The notes beneath the pieces are model-generated. The model was not told where the DNA came from. It worked only from the letters and a program-made list of their open reading frames with translations, and made no database searches. A program made the translations under genes and the position numbers. From Sphagnum compactum (taxonomy: Eukaryota; Bryophyta; Sphagnopsida; Sphagnales): DNA of 64,000 nt. The stretch is taken from contig OZ234493.1 of NCBI GenBank assembly GCA_965153455.1, positions 20,884,213-20,948,212 on the forward strand, written 5' to 3'. Positions 34,884 to 46,059 of the stretch are shown in pieces (position 1 is the stretch's first letter; the number at the start of each line of letters is the position of its first letter).

Positions 34884-36319
34884 ATCTTATTTAACTACAA
34901 TCTCTTCCTTATCAACATTCCCATATTTCAATAGCATGGCTACTTTCAATATGGCTTGCTAATTAATAGGAGTTGTAAATAGCTTCTTGGAACATTATTT
35001 AGATTTGCCTTTTAAGTTCAATCTACCAATCTTGAACAAATTTTGTTCATCAATCCCTATTACTTATGCTGTCATTTCCAACCTTTCCACCCAATCATTG
35101 ACATCCTCAAATACCCTACCCCAAAACAACTCATCCATGTCATTAGGGCTTGTCATTTTAAATTGTTATCCTATTACTAATGAGTAACATTCTTAATATC
35201 TATCCTATGCATAAATTAACATGATCTTCACTTTCATTAATCGAGATGTTCTCTCTCATAAGGCCATGTTCTAACACCCAAGATAGTAATTTGGATGTAA
35301 TTCTAACATGTTGTACTCTAACAATTCTATCTCCCTTTCTGAACAATTTTTCCATGTTAGGTACAAAAATCCTAACATATCAAGTTCCTTTTAAATTGGA
35401 AGAGTAGGTATTTAAATATTTCCTACATAAGGTGGGGGTTTCTTCTTCTCAACATCTTGAAAAACAAACTCAAAACTAAAGGTTTTAAAGGGTTTATTTG
35501 GAATTGAAAATTTTCCTTTGTTTTCAGAGCTCTTTTCCATTTTATGAATGGTTGTGAACAAAATATTTTCCAACGTTGTAATGTGATGCTAATGATGTTC
35601 TAAACTTCATTCTCCTAAACATCAATGCTACCTTTCTTCTCCAAATGATGTTGCACCAAAGTCTATAGGTGTTGCAACAAATGTAATAGTTTCACAAGTC
35701 CTAAAAGTCCATTGGATTTTTTTATGTTGATCTCATCCTACTTTCCAACTTATCACCTTAGAGAAATATCCAATATGTTCCACCTTAATAAGTTTGTTTC
35801 AAGGTGCAAACAACTTTTCCATCCTATAAATAATGAAACATACTTTGTGGTTTTTTTTATCTTATTGCAAATTAGGATTCCATATGTTTCCATTACGAGG
35901 AATGGAATCGAAGAAGTGAAAAAAGTAAGTTATTTTCTAAAATTGAACAACAATTTGCCAGGCTCTGTTGCCATTGCACATCTTCATCTAAATATAAACC
36001 TGAGCCTTAAAGCCTTTATGGGATATTTTTATTGCTAAGTCTCCCATTCTAGCCTTTGTTGGGTCCAATCCAATAATGTTAATCACTCCAAATCCAATAA
36101 TGTGAAAAATAATGGATCCTTATACTAGTGTAGCCATTCACGCATCTTGGTCAAATTGTTGTATCAACTGCTACTCATACACCACTTGTGAATCTTCCTT
36201 GATAAATGTATCTTCTTCATTAAAATATGTCATCCTACAACCAAGTCACACATTATATCCTTAATTCACAAGCTTTTTATTCAACATAGTCACATTAGAT
36301 AAAACCGTTTTAATACCAA

Positions 36320-37350
36320 AAAGGTGGGTGCAATACTTATGTTATGGATTCACAACAACACATGGCAAGAACACAAATGGATCTTTTAATAAGAATAATC
36401 CACATTTATTACAACCGTACATATCCATAATTCTCCTACATAGTATTCTTACACGATTAAATTCATAATCCTAAACCTATTGGCACAAGGTGGATTAGAG
36501 TATTCCAAATCTCAACTCATTGGGCTATTGTGATTTTTTGATATGGCATCCTAGACACACAACTCATAAATATAACATAAATATAACATCTTGACTTGCC
36601 CCACACAAAATGTCATAACAATTAGCCCGCATTGACTCCTTTGCAATCACAAATTGGGAAGGTCCTAACAAGAAAAATTCCCAACCTCCTAGAACACCAC
36701 CATTTGAAACTCCACACAACAAATGAATTCTTAAAAGAAAAAACCTATACTTAAAACTCCCATATTGATAAGTGCTTGACCTCCCCACACATGCACAACA
36801 TTGTAAATTCCTTACAAACATTCATATAACCGCATATGCCATAAACATATTAGCCCACATTGACCCCTTACAACCTCTCATGAGCTCCAACCATGTTTCT
36901 AAGGACTCATCCACCTTCAACTTCCTAATTATTGAATCCCCTATGTAGTGGATATTTTGGAGATCCATGCATAGATCAAATGAAGTTCACATTTAGGGTA
37001 TTTTTCTCATCAATGTGACTATGACATAGATAAAAACCAAAGAAAACATCAACCTCCTAAAATCATGGAATGTGAAAGTGTACTTAACTTCACAATGTTG
37101 TTGTTATTTATCCTTATTATCCAAAGGTTCCACTCCATTGTTGGCACCAAGCGCATCCACACACAAGAAAAACAAAAGAACACTAGGCTAATGCCAAACT
37201 GTCACCATTTCCATTGCCACTCCCCAAATCATTGAACACTCAACTAAATGATAAACGACAAAGTAGGAGGTGGTTTTTGGCACTTAGATTAAAACAAGTA
37301 CATTTCCTTTCACACCATAAACCCTAACAACATTGTTAGATACAATTATG
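36320..37350 (-). mobile_element. Gypsy 5' LTR
   Basis: This about 1-kb stretch, read on the minus strand, matches 42640-43680 on the plus strand. Shared words include TTGGTGCCAACAATGGAGTG, GGAGGTCAAGTGC and TCAATATGGGAGTTTT. The inner end is followed by TGGTATTAAAAC, a plausible primer-binding site. The outer boundary near 37350 is approximate. 34890-36310 between the LTR and gag is unassigned leader or decayed gag. Confidence 0.85.
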
Positions 37351-37916
37351 GGTTACAATGTTTTCCAAAAACAAAAGAGTCGACATTTGAACTTCAATTC
37401 CTTCAAGAACCAAATTGAAAGATTTAAAATACTTACATTCTAAATGAATGAAATTTGTTTAGCTCATTGACAATTTGTGATCAAGCATGGAGATCGAAGA
37501 AAAGTTCTAATGTGTAATTTGGTAGTTTGGAAGGAGTAGCTAAAAACTCCTTTCCTTGAGTGATTTTTCAAATAATGACAACAATGATTTTTGTGTAAGG
37601 TAACGCCCCAACCCAAGGGCATTAGCCAGTGAAAAACACAACTCAAGTTTATTTATTTATTTATTTTAATCATGATATGTGATGGGTACGAGTGGGGTGT
37701 TTGCTAGATATCATGGTAAAAAATAAAAAATAACATGAGCTTTTCAAAAAACAAAAACACCTGCTTTTGTGGCCATTTCAATTTTCAAAATGCTTGCTTG
37801 TTGCTAATGCCTAATCATGGCATATAAGGCACCAGGCTTCCATTTACATTGCCACAAAAATGCAAATGGTTTTATGACCATTTAATATGTTTAGTGAAAA
37901 ACTTGTTCTCGCACCT

Positions 37917-38236
37917 TGTAGGAGAATTATTTAGCAATCATGATCATTTTAGCATACTTCTTATTTGACTATTTGTGAGTTATGGGGACATGTGACTCTC
38001 TAGAAATGGAGAAGGTAGTAGTTGTTACATGAAGAGTCACATAAGTTCAAGTATTAGTTATTAGTAGTAGTTAGTTCTTTTTCTTCTAGTTAATTATTGC
38101 CGACCATCACCACCTACCATTACCACCGTTATGTGCAAGATCACTATGGACATATATATAGGAAGGATCCCATTCCATGTTGTAGTTGTTGTTCATGTAA
38201 ATGCTTTGAAGATAATAAAGCTTTGCATTTTCTACA
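37917..38236 (+). mobile_element. Copia 5' LTR (right half of the split element)
   Basis: This is 320 bases beginning TGTAGGAG and ending TTTCTACA, with the 5-base inverted terminus TGTAG/CTACA. It matches the minus-strand LTR at 30166-30488. A TATATATA box lies near 38153. It stands head to head with the gypsy 5' LTR about 570 bases to its left. Confidence 0.92.
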
Positions 38237-38248
38237 TGGTATCAAAAC
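38237..38248 (+). other. Copia primer-binding site
   Basis: TGGTATCAAAAC follows the LTR directly. It resembles the initiator-Met tRNA 3' end complement (TGGTATCAGAGC) used by many plant copia elements, with mismatches at the end. Confidence 0.85.
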
Positions 38249-38409
38249 AACTACATGCTTGAATCTTAAGTTTTTTTTCAAAAGAAAGTGTTTGTTTTGC
38301 TAATGCTTGATTAGTGGAATGCTACAAAGGAGATTTTTTTTTGTTGTAAATAAGTATATTAGTGATAGATTGATGGTAAGCTACATAAGGAATCACTTGT
38401 TTCACAATC

Positions 38410-39410
38410 ATGAGTGAAAGTCAATTTTCCATGTTTAAGGTGAATAAGCGTGAAGGAGTAAGCAATTACGACGTTTGGAAAGTTAAGGTTCGTCAACTAC
38501 TGAGATGAGAATGACTATGGGAATCAGTTTGCCCAATGGAACTGGTTGTAGTAACAACAATACCAGTGCATCCCATTACTCATGCACAAGCCACTGCTCG
38601 AGATGAAGGAGCAATTGAAGAAGTGGTTAAGGTGCAAGAAGATACAGTGGCGCAACAAGCAACTGTAGCTGAGGTACAACAAACAAAGGATGTGACTATA
38701 CTACGATCCGAAAAGGACAAAGCCCTAACTATCTTGATCATGGCAATCAAGGATAATCTGATCCCAATTATAGGAGATCTTTTGGAACCAATAGAAGTAT
38801 GACAAATGTTGAAAAACTTGTTCAAAAGTCATAATGTAGCTCGAACATTGTATCTCACAAACAAACTTCATTCCATGATAATGGAGGAAAGGACTTGGGT
38901 GAGCAACTTCATGCAGATGGTTAAGGAGACAACAACCAATCTTGCTTTAGCTAAAAAAATTATCGACGAATCTAAAGTGGTTGATGTTCACACGAAACTA
39001 TGAATCATTCATCTACTCGATAATTGTTCAAGATGAACTATTGGGTCTTGAAAAATTGATGGGAAAACTCATGTTAGAGGAAAAAAGGAGGGAGGTATGT
39101 TTTGGAGGCCTTGGTGAAAATGAAGTTTTGCTGGTGAGGACCGGAAATTTCAAAAGTGGAACCAAAAATTTTAGAGATAGAACCGAAAATTTCAAAGGCG
39201 AAAAATAATTTCGTCACCAAGATAAAAAAAATTTTGGAAATGGAAGACTTAATGCGTTCAATTCCATGAACAGGTCAGGGCACAACAATCGAGACCAAGT
39301 CAATAGATTCAATCTAAAGAGTGTGGCTTGCTATCGAGAAGATAGCCATGGTGTTGCAACCATTGCTGTGAATTGGGACATTGGGCAAGAATGTGCCCAT
39401 ACATTTCACA
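38410..39410 (+). pseudogene. Copia gag, broken
   Basis: It begins MSESQFSMFKVNKREGVSNY at 38410, the usual gag opening, then breaks near 38505. Further gag frames follow at 38536-38802, 38806-39003 (LFKSHNVARTLYLTNKLHSM) and 38981-39208. A zinc knuckle CNHCCELGHWARMC lies at about 39360-39400. At least three stops or frameshifts are present. No protease follows: the next recognisable domain is the integrase core. Confidence 0.85.
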
Positions 39411-39438
39411 ATAAGAGCAAAATGGTAAAAATAGACCT

Positions 39439-40330
39439 TTGATCAATGCCATGGGAAATGAGTTTCAAAAAATTGAGATTTTTGAAACTAATCAAGAGAA
39501 GTTGTCAGAGAGGTTTGAAGTTGCGATAATGATTGAGGATGGAGAGAACAAGATGAGAATGTTAAGAACTGATCAAGGTGGAGAATTTTTGTTTAAGGAG
39601 TTCAATTCCTACTGTGAGCAGAATGGCATAAGGAGACAACTGATAACTGCTGAAACACCACACCAAAATGGCATAACATAATGAAAAAATAGGACAATCT
39701 TGGAGGTTGTTAATACAACCACATATTTAACAAATAGGAGCTCCACTTGTTCAAATGGTGGACTATCCCCAGAGCATGTATACAATGGCAAGGCACCTGA
39801 TCTTAACCATTTGAAGGTGTTTGGTAGCTTGGTTTACATTCATGTCTCCAAATCATGGAGGAGCAAACTTGAATCCAAATCTATCAAATGCATGATGGTG
39901 GGTTACAACAACCGGTCCAAAACATAGAAATGTTTTGACCCAAAGGAAAAGAAGGTGTTAATTAGCAAGGATGTGGTATTTGATGAATGGATAATTGGTT
40001 TATTTGCGCTACCATGAAACAAACATTGAAGTTTGATAACACTACCATTCCACTTGCATTATACAATCCAAAGGCAAGCCATGGGGATCAAGGATCAATT
40101 AAAGTCAATCCGGAATCAATGATCCATGATGATGAACCAACAATAGACAAACCACCACTCCATGGAAATGAAAATCCTACCAATGATGATGATCATTCCA
40201 ACGATCAAAGTCATCTTTCTGAACATGAAGCAGTGCAGCATCCAGAAGAAGCAATTCAACCAGTAGGTCTCATGAGACGAACTTCACAGAGGTTGAGGGG
40301 TGCTTCTAGTTGGAGTCGTGACTACGTGTT
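39439..40330 (+). pseudogene. Copia integrase core and C-terminal part, truncated
   Basis: The first frame contains MLRTDQGGEF (second catalytic Asp) and RRQLITAETPHQNG (catalytic Glu). Next comes NRSSTCSNGGLSPEHVYNGK, HLKVFGSLVYIHV and KCMMVGYNN, all standard for copia integrase. The zinc-binding HHCC part, the first catalytic Asp and the protease are missing. This indicates an internal deletion of roughly 1 kb between the knuckle and 39440. The frame at 39987-40340 is the variable linker before reverse transcriptase. Confidence 0.88.
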
Positions 40331-40334
40331 TCTC

Positions 40335-40742
40335 ACATAAACACTTGAACCAAAAGAGTACTTTGAAACCATCCAACATCTTAGATGGATAAAAACAATG
40401 CAACAAGAGTACAACTCCATTGTGGAAAATAACACCTGGGATTTAGTAAAGTTGTTAGAAGGAAAAATACCCATCACAACAAAATGGGTATTTAAAATCA
40501 AACAAGCAGAAGGAGACCAAAAGGAGATATTCAAGGCACACTTGGTTGCACGTGGATGTGAGCAAAGGAAAAGGATTGATTTTGAGGAAACATTTGCCCC
40601 CATAATCAAATGGGTGACAATCAGGGTTGTAATAGCATTGGCTGCTCAAAGGAGATGGATCATTCGCCACCTCGATGTGAAGACGACCTTCTTAAACGGA
40701 GAATTAATTGAAGAAGTTTGCATGTAGCAACCTCTAGGCAAA
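40335..40742 (+). pseudogene. Copia reverse transcriptase, first half
   Basis: The translation shows MQQEYNSIVENNTWDLV, ITTKWVFKIK, FKAHLVARG, FEETFAPIIK and HLDVKTTFLNGELIEEVCM. These are the canonical opening motifs of copia reverse transcriptase. The next residues should be the QPxGF..GKE..VCKL segment. Instead, after a stop and QPLG at about 40742, the sequence becomes gypsy. The missing second half is at 30680-31803 on the opposite strand. Confidence 0.9.
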
Positions 40743-41470
40743 TGTGAATTCACTAAGACTTGTGTTGGAATTTTGGGTCATATTGTGAATAGGGAAGGGA
40801 CACTACCAAATCAAAGGAAAATTAAGGCAATAATTGAATTTCCAATACCTATATCTATGACTAATGTCCAAGCATTTTTGAAACTTATTGGTTATAACAT
40901 GAATTATTTGAAATGGTATTCCTACATATTTGTGTTTTTATTTGGACTAACAAAGAAAGATACAATGTTTTCATGCAATCTTGATTATCATGCATTTGAT
41001 ATGTTAAAAATGCATTAGTTAGGGAACCCATTCTAATTAGGTTAAATTTCACTAACCTTCCATTTTGGATGTAGAATGGTCAATTCAAGGTGTTGAAGTC
41101 GAAGTATTGGTGCCATTCTATCATGACAATAAGGAAAGAATGAAAGGGTTGTAGCTTATGTGAGCAAAGGACTCTCACATGTTCAAAAGTAGTTTCATCC
41201 AATGGAAAGTGAATGATATGGGGTACCATGCATTTTCAGCAATACTTGTACTATAATCACTTTACCCTACACATTGTCCACAAGCTATTGGAATGGCTAG
41301 ATATTATGTCACACACATACAAAAGAAGAGGAAGGTGGATTAATATATTGCAACTTGCTTCAATTTTAAGATAATGCATTGTGTAGGGTCCAAACACACA
41401 ATTGATGATGCATTAAACAAGATTCAAGTGGGATGTGTGGATGAGGATGAAAATTTCTTAAAAGAGATAT
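40743..41470 (+). pseudogene. Gypsy reverse transcriptase end and RNase H
   Basis: It starts KCEFTKTCVGILGHIVNREG, then IKAIIEFPIPISMTNVQAFL and LIGYNMNYLKWYSYI. This is the thumb and connection of a Ty3/gypsy reverse transcriptase. An RNase H remnant follows with VVAYVSKGLS-like and HPME-like pieces near 41150-41210 in shifting frames. Stops are frequent. The palm that should precede it lies at 31812-32077. Confidence 0.88.
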
Positions 41471-41959
41471 AAGACTATGAATGGATGCAACATATTCACA
41501 AGGTGGAAGAAACTTGTCAAACATGCAGATGGAGTTCAAAAATGGGATTGATCTTGCTACATATGGATAGTAAAAAGATGTTCAACCAATTATTTATGGT
41601 TGGAAAAACATAGTTGGAAGCTACATGTGGAAATACAATGATCAATGATGATTCAATTGGGAGTCAAGCGGAGAAGATTGAAAATAAGTAGCACGATCAA
41701 ACTTTGAAGAGGAGATGGAAAGATCTATGGGATACTTAGATGCATCTTCATATATTGAATAAGAATAATCGTTAGTTGATGAAGATGAGGTGGATGGGAG
41801 CTATTTAGAAAGAAAGAAAGATGTGAATGGAATTATTCCAAAAATATGGATATATGGAATGATGATCAAACCATGATGGTTTTAAATGGAGGACATGTTC
41901 TTGTGGATTATAGTATGAATGAAAGTGCCAAAATTTAAAAAAAAAATTATATTATCACT

Positions 41960-42590
41960 AGAAGCATGATAGATTGATGTTAAAAGAATTGGTGCTTTCA
42001 AAACCTGAGGACCACAAGTAGACTATTTTAAATGTGCATAAAGAGATTGGACACTTTGGTGAAGGATGCATGGTTATTAACTTGAATAGACACCACTTTT
42101 GGCACAACAAAATTGAAGATGTGAAGGTTTGATTTGTGTTTATAAATAATGTTAATTTGTGAAAAGAAATAGTAGTATTAGATTGGATGCGAAGAATCTT
42201 AAAAGTATATTGGTATGGGATCATTTCCATAAATTTGTTTTTGATACAACAAGTCCGTTATTAAATTACAATAACGGATAGGTATCAATAGGGTAATTGA
42301 CAATGTGGGCCAAACAAAAATAAAACATAAACAAATTTATGTTTTGAGGAAGGGAAAGCATATGTTTTTAAGGTTCATTGAAGGGGTGACTTATGTTAAG
42401 ATGAAGAAATTTAAAAATAAAAAATAAATCTCCAATTGGGAGGGACCTTTTTAATTCATAAAATACTTTGATGAGAATGGATTTTTAAAATAAGAAAAAG
42501 CTGGTAGAGTTTGTGTGATCAAGGGAAAAGATGAACACCTTTGGGATAAATTAAGGAAGGATTTCCAGTTTTACCATTTTGCCCCTTGAA
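41960..42590 (+). pseudogene. Gypsy integrase remnants
   Basis: Near 41975-42110 a zinc-binding-like region reads VHKEIGHFGEGCMVINLNRH followed by FWHNKIEDV. Near 42400-42590 the C-terminal tail reads NWEGPF, FIKYFDENG, then GRVCVIKGKDEHLWDKLRKD and FQFYHFAP. The catalytic core between them is not recognisable and is probably deleted. Confidence 0.7.
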
Positions 42591-42639
42591 TGATGAAGAC
42601 TAAAGGTTTTAATCAAAATTATTGGGGAGTGGTTACATC

Positions 42640-43680
42640 TAGGCCATTGAGGAGCAATGTATTTGACAACATTGTTAAGGTTTATGGCGTGAAAGGAAAT
42701 GTACACGTCTTAGTCTAAATGCCAAAAAAAACCACATTTTTTTAATAATAATCATTCAATTGATTGTTCGGTGATTTGTGGAGCATCAATGGAGATGACA
42801 TTGGTTTATGAAGGTAAGAGACTTTTGGCATTAACTTGCTTTTGTTTTGTTTTTTTGTGTGTAGATGTAGTTGGTGCCAACAATGGAGTGGAACCTTTAG
42901 AGGACGGGGATAAGAAATGATAGTTTAGTGTGAAGTTAAGTACACCTGCATTCTATGTTTTTAGGAGGTTAATGTTTTCTTTGGTTTTTATCTATGTTGT
43001 AATCACATTGATGAGAAAATTGCTTTACATGTGAACTTCAATTGATTTATGCATCAATCTTTGAAATATCCATTAAGTAAGGGATTTAGGTATCATAAAG
43101 TTGGAAGTAGATGAGTCGTTAGAGTCATGGGTGGAACTAATGAAAGGCTTTAGGGGGTTAATGCAAGTTGATCTATTTTTGGCATTTGTGGTTTAAATGA
43201 ATGTTTATAAAAAATTTATGGCACATGTGTGGGGGAGGTCAAGTGCCTATCAATATGGGAGTTTTGAACATAGGTTCTTTTCTCTAGGAATTCACTTATT
43301 GTGTGAAGTTTCAATTGGTGATGTTATTGGTAGGTTGGGGATTTTCCTTGTTAGTACTTTCCCAATTAGTGATTATAGAAGAGTCAATGTGAATTAGTTG
43401 TTGTGACATTTTGTGTGAGGCAAGTTATGATGTTTTGAGAAGCGTTTATGGGATGTATGTCTAGGATGCCATATCAAAAGATCATGATAGCCTAATGAGT
43501 GGGAGATCCATATTGATTTGATCCACCTTATGCCAATTGTTTAGGATTAGATTTTAGTCATGTAGGAATATTATGGATATGTAGGAATGTATCTAATGTG
43601 AATTATTCTAATTTAAACATCCATTTGTGTTCTTGCCATACGTGTTGTTGTGAGTCCATAGCATAAATATTGCACCCTCC
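42640..43680 (+). mobile_element. Gypsy 3' LTR
   Basis: Matches 36320-37350 in the opposite orientation. The outer end is near ATATTGCACCCTCC at about 43680. Boundaries are accurate to perhaps 30 bases. The opposite orientation of the two LTRs of one element is explained by the inversion described in the findings. Confidence 0.85.
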
Positions 43681-43689
43681 TTTTTTTGG

Positions 43690-45120
43690 TTACAACATGC
43701 CACCACATATCAACATGCATATGGGCCCAAGGTCCTTTAGTGCCAAAATCCCAAGAAAAATTCATAAGAAGCCATATGTTGCCACTAAGGAAGACACAAA
43801 CCCAATTTGCAATAGTGGAAAGTGGTTCTGGTCCATGTGGAGTGGAATTTCTCAAGTAATAACCTTTTTTTCTTGACTTAGTCCTGAATTCATTGCCACT
43901 AATAAGCACTACTTGGTGCTCATAGGAAGACTTTAACCAATTCCTCTGTTAACATCAAATTGTTCAACAACTCTAACAACACTATTGCACTCTGGATGAG
44001 CCACACCAAGCTGGAACACAAAATGGAATTGCCAAACCTTTGGTCTTAGAGAAGGTCAGCCTCGTATCCAGTTCCACCATAGTGACTTCCAATACCTATG
44101 TAAGTGGGTAAGTATCAGTGTTGTGTGGTTATTTGAATTTTAGAGAACTGTCGTTTCTGTTTTTAAAAATATTTCAGAGTAAGAGAACCATCGATTTCAG
44201 CTCTTTGAAAAAAATCAGAATAAAAAAAACTGTTGGTCCTAGTTATTTCAAAAACCTTAAAGAACTTGAGATTTTCATGAGAGAATTAGTAAAGGATTAG
44301 CAGTTCTATGTCCAGTTATTTGATTTTTTTCAATTTTTTGGGAACCATGGTTATATATCAAAATCTGGTCTTTTGACCTTTTTTAGAATCATGGTTACAA
44401 AGCCTAAGAACCACCTTGATAACTATTGAGGTTTATTCCTGTTTATAATTTTCGCCCATGGATTGAGGTTTAGGGTTTAGGGATATAACTTCGGTTTTGC
44501 TATATAATCATGGGTCTGTCCCTGTTTTGAATAACCATCCAGGTGCCTCGTAGGTACGGAATGTAGGTGATTGTTATGGAGGTGGGTAAGTATGTAAGGC
44601 ACATGGTCACTACTAGGTAGGTAGAGATGCATGTGAATGGTTGGTGCATATCTTGCCATTTAGAGGGTTAGCTGTTGGACAGAAATACAATGAACAAGTG
44701 TTTGGTGTCCACATATCATCCATCTTGTATGGTGCTCACATATCATCCATCTTGTATGGTGCGCTGGTGGGTGTTGGTTCACTCTGGCCCTGTCTCTCTC
44801 AATACTCAAAAGCAGTGTATAGAATGCATCAAAGTCCCTTCTTTTGTTATCAATTCAGCATCTGCTTTAGTTCGGACTCTGGCCATTTGTTAACCAACAA
44901 AATGTTGTTCCCAACACTCACAATTGCAACTTCACAAAGCAAAAGGAATATTGATACTAAGTTCTACTTCACATGGAATTGGAGTGCGCATTCACGTGCA
45001 TGTCTTGATTCTTCGGAATAAAGTGTTGCTTCTGACTTTTTGTTGCATCCACACCGACTTGAGTTAATTTCCCAAGTGAGAAAAAAACTCTCATGTAAAT
45101 GACAAGGAATGACTTTTACT
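43690..45120. other. No recognisable gene
   Basis: Short unassigned frames. A 27-base unit containing ATATCATCCATCTTGTATGG is present twice in tandem at 44710-44762. Two TTTAGGG words at 44468-44481 are too few to call an interstitial telomeric array. Confidence 0.5.
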
Positions 45121-45127
45121 CATTAAA

Positions 45128-45440
45128 GTAGCTCGGCTCACATGTAGCATTTGGCCTTACAACAATATTTCTCCCATCCAAAATTATTTACGTGCTGATT
45201 CCAAGCCTCTCACCCAGAAACATGAACCTGAGTCATTAAAAGATTAAAATTTATTAATAGCAAACCACTTGGACCAATCAATATATCTGACCATTCCAAG
45301 AGCAAATGTTAGATTGTGCATGTGACTTTCTCCAGTATCAAAATATTGGGAAAAATGCTGAGCCACACCATTTTATTGAGCTTATTGGGCAAATTGTTAT
45401 GGATCAAAACATGCTGTGCAATGTGTTGGTGGAGTTGCTT
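45128..45440. mobile_element. Degraded MITE relative
   Basis: Interior words such as CATTTCTC(C/A)CATCCAA(A/G)ATTA, AATGCTG(A/G)GCCA(C/A)A and a right end GGTGGAGTTGCT correspond in order to the element at 29196-29480, in the same orientation. The right terminal repeat is internally deleted and an unrelated stretch interrupts the middle. Confidence 0.55.
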
Positions 45441-45499
45441 TTGGGGAGGACAAGAGAAAGTGTGATTTCCTTTTCATGGACATTTGGCTTGGAGTGACC

Positions 45500-46034
45500 A
45501 GGTTATTGGATTCTTTTATGAATTATTTTTCTTAGTGCTAAGAATGTAAAGAAGCAACCAAACAAAAAAGTTTATTGTTCAAGCCATAAAGGTTATAATG
45601 TAGAGGTATGAGAATTTCATCCCATGGCTATGAACATGATTCAATCTTTCTCAAAAACCTTGAAAACCAAATCAATTTCCCTACATGTAGGTGCAAGATG
45701 AGTGGCAAAGCAACGCGTGATTTGACAATGACACATTGTGCACGACTTTCTAACTGTTGCACGGGGCTAGTGGCTTTCACAAAAGAAGTAGATGGTGGTG
45801 TTCATGGTCAAGCATGGTTTCTTCAGAGTTGCCAAGGCTAGTAGTTCTTGTCCAATGAATCAAGTAGAATATCATTAAAAAGATGATGGTGTTCATGGTG
45901 GACAATCAACCACGGATCATCCATCGATGGATGGTGAGACGACAAAGAATTTGTCTCTAGATATTATCCTAATATTATCCCTTATCCAAATTCAACTACC
46001 ATCTCTTATGAAAGAATTTTTTTGTTGATTCCCA
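45500..46034. other. No recognisable gene
   Basis: A 77-codon frame at 45608-45841 is unrecognised. No other structure was seen. Confidence 0.4.
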
Positions 46035-46059
46035 CCCCCCCCCCCCCCCCCCCCCCCCC
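46035..46059. repeat. Poly-C tract
   Basis: Twenty-five consecutive C residues. Such runs also flank the copia LTR at 30126 and 30490; here no LTR was identified beside it. Confidence 0.9.

Noticed and set aside
40335-41018. A fused copia-gypsy reverse transcriptase as a novel chimeric enzyme
   Set aside because: A stop codon lies at the join, both sides carry further stops, and the missing halves lie at 31803-32077. Rearrangement explains it better than a functional fusion.
30166-43680. An integrated plant pararetrovirus
   Set aside because: LTRs, a primer-binding site, a polypurine tract and integrase motifs of copia and gypsy type are present. No movement-protein-like sequence was seen.
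44460-44485. TTTAGGG words as an interstitial telomere
   Set aside because: Only two adjacent units are present, which can occur by chance in AT-rich plant DNA.
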